A stretch of DNA of 64,000 nucleotides from Apium graveolens (lineage: Eukaryota; Streptophyta; Magnoliopsida; Apiales; Apiaceae), in the NCBI RefSeq assembly GCF_009905375.1, contig NC_133657.1:43946192-44010191 (forward strand). Reading direction: 5' to 3'. Position 1 is the first letter of the stretch; every line of letters begins with the position of its first letter. The notes under the pieces were generated by a model. That model did no database searches, had not been told where the DNA came from, and was given only the letters and a program-made list of their open reading frames with translations. The position numbers and the translations under genes are program-made. Below, piece after piece: positions 1 through 10,893 of this stretch.

Positions 1-300
1 AAATACAAGCTAACTATTACATGTCTTCTTTCTTGAGTTGTCTCTTCCTTGTATTCCTTCCTTGGATGGCCTCCATTTGAAATTACCCTTCCTTGATATT
101 AAATCTTCATGTCTTCATGTGCATTACAAGAATGAAATATAAAAACTAATCTAATGAACTTACAAGAAGAACTCGAGTTACAATCGAGAATTATAATTAC
201 AAGATCAAACGACATGCAAGCCGTATTTAAAAAACCTAGCCATTAACCTAAGGTCATAACCCATAACTATCCACCATGTTCAATTAACACATAAGAACAT
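1..300 (-). mobile_element. Internal part of element C, left of the Tat insertion
   Basis: This AT-rich stretch lies just left of the Tat element. On the minus strand it would continue the sequence at 12771-13280 once the Tat element is removed, because the two flanks carry a near-matching 5 bp target repeat (aacat at 296-300, accat at 12766-12770). I therefore infer that it is the interior of the element whose LTR is at 13294-14832. No open frame of useful length and no known domain is visible. It could also be ordinary intergenic DNA. Confidence 0.4.
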
Positions 301-831
301 TGATATGGATAGAAAATACATCCTAAAGAAACATAAAATGTCGCATTAATTACACATGGGCTTCTTGTCTAAAGTCCAGTATGGACCTGTCTGGTCCGAG
401 CTCGTAGAAGACTCAAGATGGCCCATATAGACAAGGCCCACCGGCTGAGGTCGTCAAGGTCCATGAACACAAGCTGTTCACGGACTAAGCCCAATACGAC
501 TGGAAGTGCAGAGACATGTGTTCTGAACGGACTCAAACTCCTAGATAGAAGGTTCTGGAGTTCCTTCCCTTATAAGACTCCTAATCACCATCTATGTTGG
601 AGACTTGTCCTCCAAGTCTCCCAACAGAAGTCTAACCCTAGACTCACCTCTATATAAAGAGCTCTACCCCTCAACCTAAAACTACGTTTTTGGCTTGATT
701 CTCTACTACACGAAGATACGTAGGCATCTTGCAAGGATCGATAGTCCCGAACGCAAGAGCAGCCATTAAATCTCGAAGCTCACCAACCCTAGCATTAAAT
801 ACTAACACACTCTACTTTTTGTTCCATAACT
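301..831 (+). repeat. 5' LTR of the Tat element
   Basis: It starts TGATATGG and aligns end to end without large gaps to 12235-12765. It contains a TATA box at 651-658 and is followed two bases later by the primer site. The right end reads TAACT rather than the CA of the 3' copy, so it has decayed. The 5 bp to the left (aacat) match the 5 bp after the 3' LTR (accat) at four positions, consistent with a mutated target-site duplication. Confidence 0.93.
651..658 (+). promoter_or_regulatory. TATA box of the Tat LTR promoter
   Basis: TATATAAA stands in the pyrimidine-rich context cacctctatataaag, conserved in the 3' LTR at 12585-12592. The position, about 180 bp from the LTR end, fits the U3/R boundary of a plant LTR. 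Whether it is still active cannot be told. Confidence 0.6.
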
Positions 832-833
832 TT

Positions 834-851
834 TGGCACCATCTGTGGGAA
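834..851 (+). other. Primer binding site of the Tat element
   Basis: tggcaccatctgtgggaa lies directly after the 5' LTR. It resembles the TGGCGCC-type primer sites usual in Tat and Athila elements, with changes from G to A in CG contexts. The matching tRNA was not assigned. Confidence 0.75.
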
Positions 852-864
852 GACTACAAAAACT

Positions 865-2214
865 ATGGTGAATACACGGAGCGAAAATAATAGTGGAATA
901 GACACCACTGTTCCATTGCAAATAATCGCATCAATGGTGGAAGTACCACCACAATCAACTTATGCCTCCACCCAAGGAGGAACCCTGGTAGGGGCAACTG
1001 AGGCTCAGCCACAAGGGACGAAACACCCCGGATCCTCAAGGGACGAATCCCCAATTTCAGCAGATACATGTACCTGTGAACTCTCAACCTGTTGGGTATG
1101 AGTACTCGAAGACCGTGACCACTAACCCCCTTACGGGATGCCTCTATACCCCAAGGATGGAGGAAGTCGACACTCTAGTATAAGTGAAGCAGAAGGGCAG
1201 TCACCCAAATACATACGTGGCTTAGCTCCGATTCTGGAGGATCATGAATTCTCTGGACCTTATACTGATAGAGACTCCGAATCATCAGATGATAATGCTG
1301 CTCCGAGAAGGAGCTGTGCTGGCATAGAGCCAATGTCTAGTACTGACCAGCGCCCTAGGAGCACTTAAGGGATGAATCCCCAAGATGTTCAGGAGAGGAA
1401 TAAGGCTCATGAAGCTGAGATCCGAAGGCTGAAGCGTGACCTGGAGATGCATCTGGCTCCAAGACCCCCACTTGCTCCAAGACGGAGAGATCCTCCTCCG
1501 ATTATAGACCCGGTTGGTCCAATACCAAGAAGGGCTATTTCCCCAAGGGCTGATCCAAGTGATCTTATGCCCCTAGGAGATCCTGATGATCCAAACCCCC
1601 CATTCACTGATGAGATAATGAATGCCCGCATCTCAAGGAAGTTCAAGATGCCCACCATCAAAGCATATGATGGTACTGGCGATCCATCTAATCATGTCAG
1701 CACGTTTTCCAACGCCCTATTGCTGCAACCCATGAATGACAGTAATAAGTGTCGGGTCTTCCCTCAAACCATATCGGGTATGGCTCAAAGGTGGTATAGT
1801 CGTTTACCCCCGAATTCTATTGGATCCTTTAAGGACTTGAGCATTGCTTTTATCAAATAGTTCATAAGAGGCAGAGTACATGAGAAGATTTCAGCCTCTC
1901 TCATGGGCATAGTCCAAGGAGATAAGGAGTCCTTAAGAGAATATCTGAATCGATTTACGAAGGAGGCTTTGAAGGTCCCTGATCTTGATGATAAGGTAGC
2001 TATGATAGCCCTACAACAAGGGACTAGAGACGAGTTCTTTAAGATGTCCCTGGCTAAGCGCCCTCCTGAAAGCATGCTACAGCTCCAGGATAGAGCCGAA
2101 AAGTATATCAAGGTGGAAGAGAATATGAAGAAGACGGCTGTGAATAATGAACCTGCTGGAAATAAGAAGCAGAAGACGGATCAGGAGTACGATGCCAAGG
2201 ACAAGTATCCATAA
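865..2214 (+). pseudogene. gag: gag of the Tat element, first copy, with nonsense codons
   Basis: Structural capsid protein. The ATG at 865 is 13 bases after the primer site and opens with MVNTR, a start common in Tat gag proteins. One frame runs to 2214 with stops at 1099-1101, 1123-1125, 1366-1368 and 1858-1860. The conserved capsid core is visible: YDGTGDPSNHV near 1660, then RWYSRLPPNSIGSFKDL, then ESLREYLNRFTKEAL. The part from 1295 to 2343 is repeated immediately downstream at 2344-3357. The stop at 1858 is TAG where the second copy reads CAG. The zinc knuckle is absent here because it lies after the duplicated part. Confidence 0.85.
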
Positions 2215-2343
2215 ATTGGCAAAAAATCTGACTCTTCTTCTTCTATGAAGAATCAACAACCAAGGTTCATTGAATATGTGAGGTTGAACAGTACAAGGAG
2301 CCAAATCCTCATGGAAATTGAGAGTAACAAAGATTTCAAATGG

Positions 2344-3357
2344 ATGCTGCTCCGAGAAGGAGGCGTAAATCATAGAGCCGATGTCTAGTACTGACCAGCA
2401 CCCTAGGAGCACTTATGGGACGAATCCCCAAGATGTTCAAGAGAGGATTAAGGCTCATGAAGCTGAGATCAAAAGGCTGAAGCGCAACCTGGAGATGCAT
2501 CTGGCTCCAAGACCCCCACTTGCTCCAAGACGGAGAGATCCTCCTCCGATCATAGACCCGGTTGGTCCAATACCAAGAAGGGCTATTTTCCCAAGGGCTG
2601 ATCCAAGTGATCATATGCCCCTAGGAGATCCTGATGATCTAAACCCCCCATTCAATGATGAAATAATGAATGCCCGTATTTCAAGGAAGTTCAAGATGCC
2701 CGCCATCAAAGTATATGATGGTACTGGCGATCCATCTAATCATGTCAGGATGTTCTCCAACGCTCTATTGCTACAACCCATGAATGACCGGGTATGGCTA
2801 AAAGGTGGTATAGTCGTCTACCCCCGAATTCTATTGGATCCTTTAAGGACTTGAGCATTGCTTTTATCAAGCAGTTCATAAGTGGCAGAGTACATGAGAA
2901 GAGTTCAGCCTCTCTCATGGGCATAGTCCAAGGAGATAAGGAGTCCTTGAGTGAATAACTAAATCGATTTACGAAGGAGGCTTTGAAGGTCCCTGATCTT
3001 GATGATAAGGTAGCTATGATAGCCCTACAACAAGGGACTAGAGATGAGTTCTTTAAGATGTCCCTGGCTAAGCGCCCTCCCGAAAGCATACTGCAGCTCT
3101 AGGATAGAGCCGAAAAGTATATCAAGGTGGAGGAGAGTATGAAGAAGACGGCTGTGAATAATGAACCTGCTGGAAATAAGAAGCGGAAGACGGATCAGGA
3201 GTACGATGCCAAGGACAAGTATCCATAAATTGGCAAAAACTCTGACTCCTCTTCTTCTAAGAAGAATCAGCAAGCAAGGTTCATTGAATATGCGAGGTTG
3301 AACAGTCCAAGGAGCCAAATCCTCATAGAAATTGAGAATAACAAAGATTTCAAATGG
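2344..3357 (+). pseudogene. gag: Tandem second copy of the Tat gag core
   Basis: This block is a direct head-to-tail copy of 1295-2343; the join is aaatgg followed by atgctgctccg. I count about 60 substitutions over 1014 bp, roughly 6 percent, plus a loss of about 35 bp near 2790 that removes the middle of the capsid core and shifts the frame. It carries its own stops, for example TAG at 3100-3102 where copy one has CAG, and TAA in the EYLNRF motif. The duplicate leads directly into the gag zinc knuckle and protease, so it holds the original 3' junction. The product would be non-functional. Confidence 0.9.
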
Positions 3358-4124
3358 ACGAAGCCACTAAGGGTAGACCCCGAAAAGAGAGACAGATTCG
3401 ATACTGCAGGTTTCACAAAGATGTTGATCATAATACTGACGATTGTAGGCAACTCAAGGATGAGATTGAGTATTTGTTCCGAAGGGGAAAGTTCGGATGT
3501 TTCACCAAGGGTGAAGAGGCCGGAGGCCAAAAGAGAGACAATGATCGAAGAGATGATGATCGAAGGGGTAATGACAGAGATCGCAACCCACAACCCCAAG
3601 GGCCAGTAATCAATAAAATCTCAGGAGGTCCTACATCAGCTGGCACTACAAGGAACTCCCGAAAAGCTTATACAAGAGAAGTAATAAGCAGAGTTGGAGA
3701 ACCATCTAAGCGTTCTAAGTCAGAGATGACGCTTGAATTTGGTGACCCAGACACTGAAGGTTTGAAATTTCCTCAGGATTATCCTCTGGTTATCACTCCG
3801 ATAATTGGAAATTTTCCAGTTATGAGGGTCCTAGTGGACAATGGAGCTTCTGTGGACATTCCGTTCCATGACACATTCATAAGGATGGGCTACAATGATT
3901 CTCAACTAACTCCATCTAATGCACCCATCTACGGGTTTAACCATATGGAATGCAAAGTCGAAGGAGCAATACAACTTCCCGTAACTATTGGGGAAGAGCC
4001 CAGGGAGGCCACGCAGATGTTGAACTTTCAGTTTGTCAAGGCAACCTCTACTTACAATGTTATCATGGGTAGAACAGGGATCCATGCTTTTAAGCTGTGC
4101 CCTCAACCTAGCAAATGGTACTGA
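3354..4124 (+). pseudogene. Gag C-terminus with zinc knuckle, and aspartic protease (Tat)
   Basis: A 256-codon open frame. Near its start is a Cys/His cluster, YCRFHKDVDHNTDDC, followed by LKDEIE, the usual end of Tat gag (nucleic-acid binding). A basic, Asp/Arg-rich linker follows. From about residue 140 comes a retropepsin-like domain with the flap-side strand FPVMRVLVDNGASVDI; the catalytic motif is D-N-G rather than the common D-T/S-G. The frame stops at 4122-4124 before the connector to RT. Protease would cleave the gag-pol polyprotein inside the particle. Confidence 0.85.
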
Positions 4125-5106
4125 AGTTCCCAACTAGGAATGGTGTTGGAGAAGCGAAAGGAGATCATAAAATGGCCCGCAGTTGCTATGTTGCAGCACT
4201 TAGGCCCGATGGAACCGGGAGGCAGGTCCTCCCCACAGAAGACATGGATGTCCGAGAGAATGACGAACTATGAGGGAAGCCAGCAGAAGACTTGGTCCCA
4301 ATTCTCGTAGACCCCTTAGACCTGGAGAAGTAACGTATATTGGGGTATTTCCGAACAAGCCCTTGAAGGGCCAAATGATAACTATCCTCCAAGAGAACAG
4401 TGATTTGTTTGCTTAGATAGCAGCTAATATGCCCGGTATAGACTCGAACCTTATAACACATAGGTTGAACATTGATCCAACTCAAAAGGTTATGAAATAA
4501 TAGAAGAGAACGTACAGCCCTGATAGGCTGGAAGCCATTAAACAGAAGGTCGAGAAGCTTTTAAAAGCTGGTTTCATTGAGGAAGTGCAATTACCTGAGT
4601 GGTTGGCCAACCTCGTAATGGTTAAGAAGGCCAATGGAAAGTGGAGGATGTGCATTGACTTTACTGACTTGAATGATGCTTGTCCCGAGGACTGTTACCC
4701 CATACCAAGGATTGATACCCTGATCGATGCCACTACTGGACACAAGATACAAAGCTTTATGGATGGCTTCAGTGGTTACAATCAGATTAGAATGCATAAG
4801 GATGACACCCCTAAGGTATCTTTTATAACTGACTTTGGTGTATTTTGTTATCTTGTTATGGCTTTTCGACTTAAGAATGCAGGAGCTACATACCAAAGAT
4901 TGGTAAACAAGATATTTTCCCATCTAATTGGGAAGACCATAGAGGTCTATGTTGATGCCATGTTAGTCAAAAGCCTAAGCAAGGCCGATCATATTAGCCA
5001 CCTCGGAGAGGCATTTGAAGTGATGAGGCACCACAAGATGATGCTAAACCCAACCAAGTGTGCTTTTGGTGTTGGGTCTGGAAAATTTTTGGGTCACTTG
5101 GTCTAA
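4125..5106 (+). pseudogene. Reverse transcriptase, first part (Tat)
   Basis: At 4125-4584 the protease-RT connector can be followed only through several stops. From 4585 an open frame of 173 codons shows RT fingers and palm: WRMCIDFTDLNDACP, FMDGFSGYNQIRMHKDD, and then YVDAMLVKS. In functional members the last motif is YVDDM, so the second catalytic aspartate is replaced by alanine. The frame breaks at about 5103, just after GKFLGHLV, and the thumb region continues in another frame. The enzyme would be inactive twice over. Confidence 0.88.
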
Positions 5107-5694
5107 AAGGGGAATAGAGGCCAACCCCGACAAGATCAGAGCCATCCTAGACATTGAGCCACCACGCTCCATCAAGGATGTTCAGAAGCTGACAGGAAGA
5201 ATCGCAGCTCTCGGGAGGTTCATCTCCAAGTCTGGAGACAAATGCCTGCCCTTCTTCAAAACCCTTAAGAAGGTGAAGAATTTTCAATGGACAGCTGAGA
5301 GCTAAAAGGCCTTTGAACAGCTAAAGAAATACATGACTGAAGCCCCTTTGTTGGCTAAACCAAGTTTGGAGGACACCCTTTATTTTTACTTCGCGGTATC
5401 TGAACAAGCCGTGGTGTAGTCCTCGTGAAGGAAGAACAGAAGCTCCAGAAGCCTGTATACTATATAAGCAAGGTGCTTCATGGAGTAGAGTTGAATTACT
5501 CCACCGCGGAAAAGTTCACGCTTGCTCTAATCATAGTCTCGAGGAAGTTGAGACCATACTTCCAGGCTCAGAAGATCGAAGTCCTGACAGACCAACCCTT
5601 GAGGAACATTCTTCATAGCCCGAAGGCCAGTGAAAGGCTCATCAAGTGGGGAATTGAGTTAGGAGAATTTGATATCAAGTACAAGCCTTGAACA
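5107..5694 (+). pseudogene. RT thumb and first (gypsy-type) RNase H (Tat)
   Basis: After the frameshift the RT thumb continues (GIEANPDKIRAILDIEPP, then KLTGRIAALGRFISKSGDK). An in-frame TAA at about 5303 and another frameshift near 5415 follow. The usual RNase H is then read from 5425 to 5691: VYYISKVLHGVELNYS with the E of the AEK motif, and TDQPLRNIL with the second acidic residue. The N-terminal acidic strand lies in the damaged part before 5425. This domain degrades the RNA template during cDNA synthesis. Confidence 0.82.
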
Positions 5695-6279
5695 GCCATC
5701 AAGGCTCAGGCCTTAGCAGACTTCGTGGTCGAGTGCACCATTAACGACCAAGAAATCAGGCGGCAAGAGATAGTAACCCCGGAAGGAGGAGAGAAAGACA
5801 AGGATAAAGAAACAACCCCGAATGAGTATTGGGTTCTCCATTTTGATGGGGCGTCCAAAACAAAATCTAGTGGTGCAGGCCTAGTCTTGCAAAGCCCTTA
5901 TGGGTTCATGATTGAGTATGCTTTGAAGTTGGACTTCCCAACTATGAACAACGAAGCAGAATACGAAGTATTGATAGCCGACTTAGGCTTTGATAGAGCC
6001 GTCAGGGCCAAAAACCTGAAGGTCTGTGGAGACTCAAGACTTGTGGTTGCTCAGGTTAATGGAGAGTTTGAGGCCAAAGATGGTACTATGACCAAGTACC
6101 TGAGAGTCATAAAGGGAATATTATCTCAGTTTGATAAATGGTACGCTGAACATGTTGCGAGAGAGGAGAACACCATGACGGATGCCTTGTCTCAGTTCGC
6201 CTCGTCTGAAATTGAGAACTATCCAAGAAGTCTCTACTTCCAAGTCTTGAAGACCCCTACTATTCATGTCATAATCTGA
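5695..6279 (+). pseudogene. Second, archaeal-type RNase H (aRNH) of the Tat element
   Basis: The open frame at 5725-6279 encodes a complete-looking RNase HI fold: WVLHFDGASK (first Asp), NNEAEYEVLIADL (Glu), VCGDSRLVVAQVNGEF (second Asp) and REENTMTDALSQ (last Asp). All four acidic residues are present. This domain sits between the ordinary RNase H and the integrase, as known for Tat-lineage elements, where it is thought to replace or support the first RNase H. It is the best preserved enzyme domain in this element, although the frame ends before integrase and the preceding frame is closed by a stop at about 5689. Confidence 0.88.
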
Positions 6280-7537
6280 TGGCACCGGTTGGTGTGACAA
6301 GCTGTTGGATAGACCCAAGCAAGACCCACTTGGAGACTGGGTGGCTCCCCGACGATGCCTAGGAGGCACGCAAGCTGTCGGTTAGAGCATTGAGATATTC
6401 ATTGATTGAATGCCTTCTTTACAAAAGGACCTCTGTTATTCCATACCTGAAGTGCTTGAGACCTCTTGAAGCAGAGGAGGCACTTAAAGAGGCCCATGAA
6501 GGGATTTGTGGACAACACTTGGGGGGCAGGGCCCTCGCTCACAAGATAACTCGGTTGGGATTTTACTGGCCATCTATGCTAGCCGATGCAAAAGCTTATG
6601 TGAAGAAATGTGACAGATGCCAGAGGCACGCTCCAATAGTACGACAGCCCCCAGAGAGTCTTACATCGATCAACACACCCATCTCTTTTGGAATGTGGGG
6701 AATGGACATACTTGGACCATGTCTTGTAGCATTGGGACAGAGGAAATTTATAGTGGTAGCCATAGACTACTTTACAAAGTGGATTGAGGCTAAATAACTA
6801 GCCAAGATAACCACGAAGCAAATTGCCCAATTCTTTTGGGAGAATGTGATATGCCGATATGGAATCCCGCGAATCCTTGTCACGGATAATGGGAAATAAT
6901 TTGATAATGTACAGTTCAAAAAGTACTGCGATGATAACAGCATAGAGCTTCACTTCACCTCGGTTGCTCACCCACAAACAAACGGGCAGGCGGAAGTTGC
7001 CAACGGAATCATCCTTGATGGACTTAAGAAGAGAGTTGAACCCTCAAGAAACACATAGGTGGATGAGTTGCTGTCTATACTATGGGCATATCGTACCACC
7101 TGCAAAGTGACAACTGAAGCTACCCCATTCATGCTAGCTTACGGAGCCGAGGTCATGGTGCCCCTTGAGATCACGCATAGATCCCCTAGGATCGAATCTT
7201 ATGAACCAGAAACCAATGAAGAAGTCATGAAGCTCGCTCTCGATCTTATTGATGAGGTCAGAGATGGGGCCAACGCTCGTAATGTAGAGCATCAGTGAAG
7301 GGCCTCCCTCTATTACAATATAAGGGTTAAAGAAAGTTTTTTCAGCAAGGAGACTTGGTTCTAAGGAAGATTGAGGCATCAGAAGTCGGGGAGAAGGTAA
7401 AGTTATCCCATAAATGGGAAGGACCTTATAAGGTCAAGAAGACATTGGGACGAGGATCCAACAAGTTAGGAACCCTGAATGCTGATGAAGTGCCCCACAC
7501 TTGGCATGCTTCAAACCTGAAGGTTTATTATGTTTAG
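6280..7537 (+). pseudogene. Integrase (Tat), broken
   Basis: The zinc-binding N-domain (HEGICGQHLGG ... CDRCQRHA) and the first catalytic Asp (WGMDILGP) lie in the frame 6390-6797, which ends at a TAA. The second Asp region (VTDNGK) at about 6885 is followed at once by another TAA. The Glu region [13 protein letters not shown] follows, and the C-domain runs from 7059 through WAYRTTCKVTTEATPF to HTWHASNLKVYYV at 7537. The order is complete but at least four breaks prevent one product. The role would be insertion of the cDNA into the genome. Confidence 0.87.
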
Positions 7538-7902
7538 GAAATTCACTACATGTTCCTAGTACTTAATATTAAATTTATAAATAAGGTCGATGAAACCATC
7601 TTATGTAAGGGTTGAACCCATTTCCTAGAGATATTATCTATTTATGCAAGTTTATTTCTATCATCTTGGCTACCAATTTATTTAAGTACGGGCATCTAAA
7701 AGTGCAAGTCCCGAAGACCAAATTCTGAAAATAAAAGACAAGTATGAAATGAAACTAAACAAATTACATAGATGGGGATCCCGAAGGATCCTAAGTTAAA
7801 GTCCTGAAGGACCAATAGGTTACACACCAATAAGGTTCAAATAAATAAGTTCTGAAAATAAAAGCCACATACGGTGATCAAAGTCATGCAAGGCCACAAC
7901 AT
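7538..7902. other. Non-coding stretch between Tat pol and the antisense ORF
   Basis: No frame or known motif is visible. The composition is AT-rich with scattered short repeats such as the reccurring cccgaag, and it separates the end of plus-strand pol from the end of the minus-strand extra ORF. It may hold the 3' end signals of both. Confidence 0.5.
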
Positions 7903-9905
7903 TCACACATCAGAAGAGTCCTCCCCTTCTCCATCCAAGCCTTCCTTGAAAGAATAACCGTTGCTCCCTGGGATCGGCTCCCTCATCTTCCCACGAAGGG
8001 TTGCTATGGAGTTAGGGCTACCCGAGGGGGCCTTACCCTTAGAACCGGAACCCCCATGACTAGAACTCGATTGAGACCTCACACGAGGAGTCGAGGGCAT
8101 AGATCCGGAAGCTTATCCGGATGGATCCATAACAGGTCACTGTCAGGGGCAAGATAGAAGACCCGGGTCGATGACCTCCGGCCACACACCTTGAGCATCG
8201 TTCACTCCCCTCTTCCAACCTAGAGCAAGGTTGACAGGGAACATCTGATCATCGTGATCATCCATCATCTTATTAAATGATGAGGATATGTGGTATGAGT
8301 CTACGAGCTCTCTCCTTTCATTTTTCCTCTTCTCCTACGAGCTGGCATATTTCCTCTCCATGACAGCAAGCTTACCCTCGGCTTCATAAGCTTTGGACTC
8401 CCACTCCACAAGGAGATAGTCATTTTGTTCATGGAAATCTGTAGTGTAGCATAGTTGCCTATCATCTTGACAACCTGAGTGGAGGATGCCGCGAAGTAGG
8501 CATTAGCCTTACAAGGAAAACATGGATAACACTTATAAAAAGCTTAAGTGTGAAGGGTCGAGTCCCCAAGGAGTGATTCGTATAATGTTTTTCAAATTCT
8601 AAGGATAAATGCACTTAAACAAAATTTATACAAGGAGAGGTGTACCTGGTTTAGGGCTTGAACCCCCAGCATCTCGGCCTCTAGAAGCTTCTCACTAGAA
8701 GAGATAAATAGGAGGTCAGGAGAAGTAATGCATTTCTTCAAACACTCAAGGGCAAGGCCGAGATTGCCGAGTACAGAGTCGTTGGTAGAGATACCCCATC
8801 CTGGCTCAAAAGGGGTCTTGGCATTCCCATCAAAATCTTTAGTCCTCTTCTGACCTGATCTCGACGCCTCAAGGAAGGCAGGAATCTTAGGAATACGGTT
8901 GGCCTTCTTGGCTGCATCTCTGGCCATCCTACCCGTAACAGCATCGTTCATATTGGCTTTGGCATCGAGAGCCTCAGCAGCTGAAACAAGAAGAAACGGA
9001 AGCAAATGTAAGACTAAACTTGCACAAAGTTAAGGAGAAAAAAAATATATACCCTCTATAGAGAGGCTGCTAAGTTCAGCTTTAATGAGCTTGACTTCTG
9101 TTACGAACTCCCAGTAAGGGGTTCTTCCTTCGTCATCAATGAAGAGATCTTGGGCTAGGAGCTCGGCATCCGAAAGATTAAGAATGAAATGAGAACTATC
9201 AACTGGGCTGCTAAAGTCACGTCTGAAGTACACCCCCCAGTCTCCACCCTTCCATTCAACAACCACAAACCTCTTGTTCCATTTGTGGTTTGAGTCATGG
9301 AGAGAGTTGGTGTTCACTGTATGAAGAACTTGAGCTCTGTGTTGTATCACGACCCAACTGGGATGACTCAAAGGAGAGGCCTTCATCATGAAAATACTAC
9401 AAAACATCATCACACTCAAGGGGATGCCCAAGTCATGACATCTCACTATGAAAAGATTAATGAAAGACCACCCGTTCGGGTAAAGCTGGCATGAATGAAT
9501 ATTGAGCTCAGCTGGAAGCCTCAGAATGAAAGGGTGCAGGGGAAACCGTAGCCCAGACTTAAGGGCCGCTTTATAAACGAATAGCCTTTGGTGGCAGAGG
9601 TTCCAAGACCTCTCACTAGGCTTAGCTCTACGAATCTTTAAGCGGTCGGGCTAGGAGTAAGTCGACTTAATCTCTTCGACATCCTTCTCACGGAGCATGA
9701 TTCTGTGATGAAACACATCAAAATAGATGGTTCTTGGGTACTCGTCCGCCCTCTCGTCTAACATACTCTTTAGGCTGGTGGAACAACGGTTAATGGAGAA
9801 TGGGGATAAAAGAGCTATACCTTGAAGAAAGTGAAGAGTGGCCCTCTTGTACAGAGCTTCCTTCTAGGAGAAAGAGGACTTGCTAGGACCTTGTCCTCCA
9901 GACAT
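7903..9905 (-). pseudogene. Extra ORF on the antisense strand of the Tat element, degenerate
   Basis: I place the start at the ATG at 9903-9905 (MSGGQGPSKSSFS, then a stop). The minus strand continues in recognisable coding with YPRTIYFDVFHHRIMLRE, FPLHPFILRLPAELNIH and YPNGWSFINLF; the open part 9030-9446 contains NHKWNKRFVVVEWKGGDWG. Further parts are at 8592-9005 and 7903-8100, the latter ending with a Ser/Gly-rich, then acidic tail. Stops at about 9866 and 9650 and frameshifts near 8300-8590 break it. Extra antisense ORFs between pol and the 3' LTR are known from Tat elements; the segments recall plant transposon-associated proteins of unknown function. One or more introns cannot be excluded. 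Confidence 0.72.
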
Positions 9906-10003
9906 TCTTGAAGAGCTTAAAGAAAGATAAAAGCTTGAAAGAATTTGAGAATTTGAGAAGTTGAGAAATGAAAGTTTGAATCAAAATGAGCACTTCTCAT
10001 ATT

Positions 10004-10011
10004 CTTTTATA
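10004..10011 (-). promoter_or_regulatory. TATA box upstream of the antisense extra ORF
   Basis: On the minus strand TATAAAAG lies about 100 bp before the ATG at 9905. Between them is a pyrimidine-rich leader (ctcaacttctcaaattctc). The spacing and context are those of a plant pol II core promoter. Activity is inferred, not shown. Confidence 0.55.
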
Positions 10012-10389
10012 GGAAAAAGATCACCTGCTACATCAGGTCATAAGTCTTCCTGGTTCACTCTAGCAGGTACCTCACAAAAAGAATACCGGAAATGGGGGAG
10101 AAGAACGATCAAAAGACAAGGAAGAACGACATAATAAACGAAAAAAGCGATGCAGGACATTGCTTATCGTATCAGTCCTTCAAAAAAAGCCAGGCTAAAA
10201 CTAAATACAAGTCATTAGTCTTAACTAAGGGATGATTATGTTGATCACCATGATTAGAAAAACTATTAAAGATTAAGACAAGATTAGCTCTTCAGCTGAA
10301 CTCACGTGTACGAGAATAGAACGTTTTCCTCCTGATGGATCATACTACCCTGCAGGAGAGTCCCAAGGTCAATTAAGACCACTCCCGGC
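10012..10389. other. Untranslated Tat region without a recognised gene
   Basis: I see no ORF or repeat array here. It would be the upstream region of the antisense ORF promoter and part of the Tat 3' untranslated region. Confidence 0.45.
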
Positions 10390-10893
10390 CGACCGGCCTA
10401 AAAAATGGGGGGTATAAGGCCGACTAGGAGCCTCCATAGCAGAGCCGTGACGGCTACAATTTGCTTTCGTAGTGCTCCCGGCAGACCAGCCCACAAGTTG
10501 AGGCCTTTTGGCCAACCAGGAGCCTCCAGAGGTGAGCCTTGACGGCCACAACTTGCTTCTGTAGTGCTCCCGGCCGACCAGAACACAAGTTGGGGCCTTT
10601 TGGCCAACCAAGAGCCTCCGTAGCAGAGACTTGACGGCCATAATTTGCTTTCATAGTGCTCCCGCCGACCACCCACAAGTCGGGGCTTTTTGGCCAACCA
10701 GGAGCCTCCGTAGCAGAGCCTTGACGTCCAAAAATTGCTTCTGTAGTGCTCCCGACCAATTAGCCCCCAAATTGAGGCCTTTTGGGAAACCAGAAGCCTC
10801 CGTAGTAGAGCCAAGACGACCACAATTTGCCTCCGTAGTGGCCCTGGCCTACCAGCTAACAAATTGAGGCCTTTTGACCTACCAGAAGCTCCT
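10390..10893 (+). repeat. Tandem array, about 5.5 copies of a 92 bp unit
   Basis: The landmark cctcc recurs at 10431, 10523, 10615, 10705, 10797 and, changed, near 10888, giving a period of 90-92 bp. Each unit holds a motif close to gagccttgacggccacaa, then tagtgctcccggccgacca, then ggccttttggccaacca. Units differ by about 10-20 percent. The array is in the Tat 3' untranslated region, where Retand-like elements are known to carry amplified tandem repeats. It keeps minus-strand frames open for up to 154 codons by chance of composition. Confidence 0.88.

Noticed and set aside
418..657. 79-codon frame at 418-657 as a gene.
   Set aside because: It lies wholly in U3 of the Tat LTR and is not open in the 3' LTR copy.
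10398..10862. Minus-strand frame of 154 codons over the 92 bp array as a repeat-protein gene.
   Set aside because: The unit length is not a multiple of three, two frames stay open by composition, and there is no start context or relation to known proteins.
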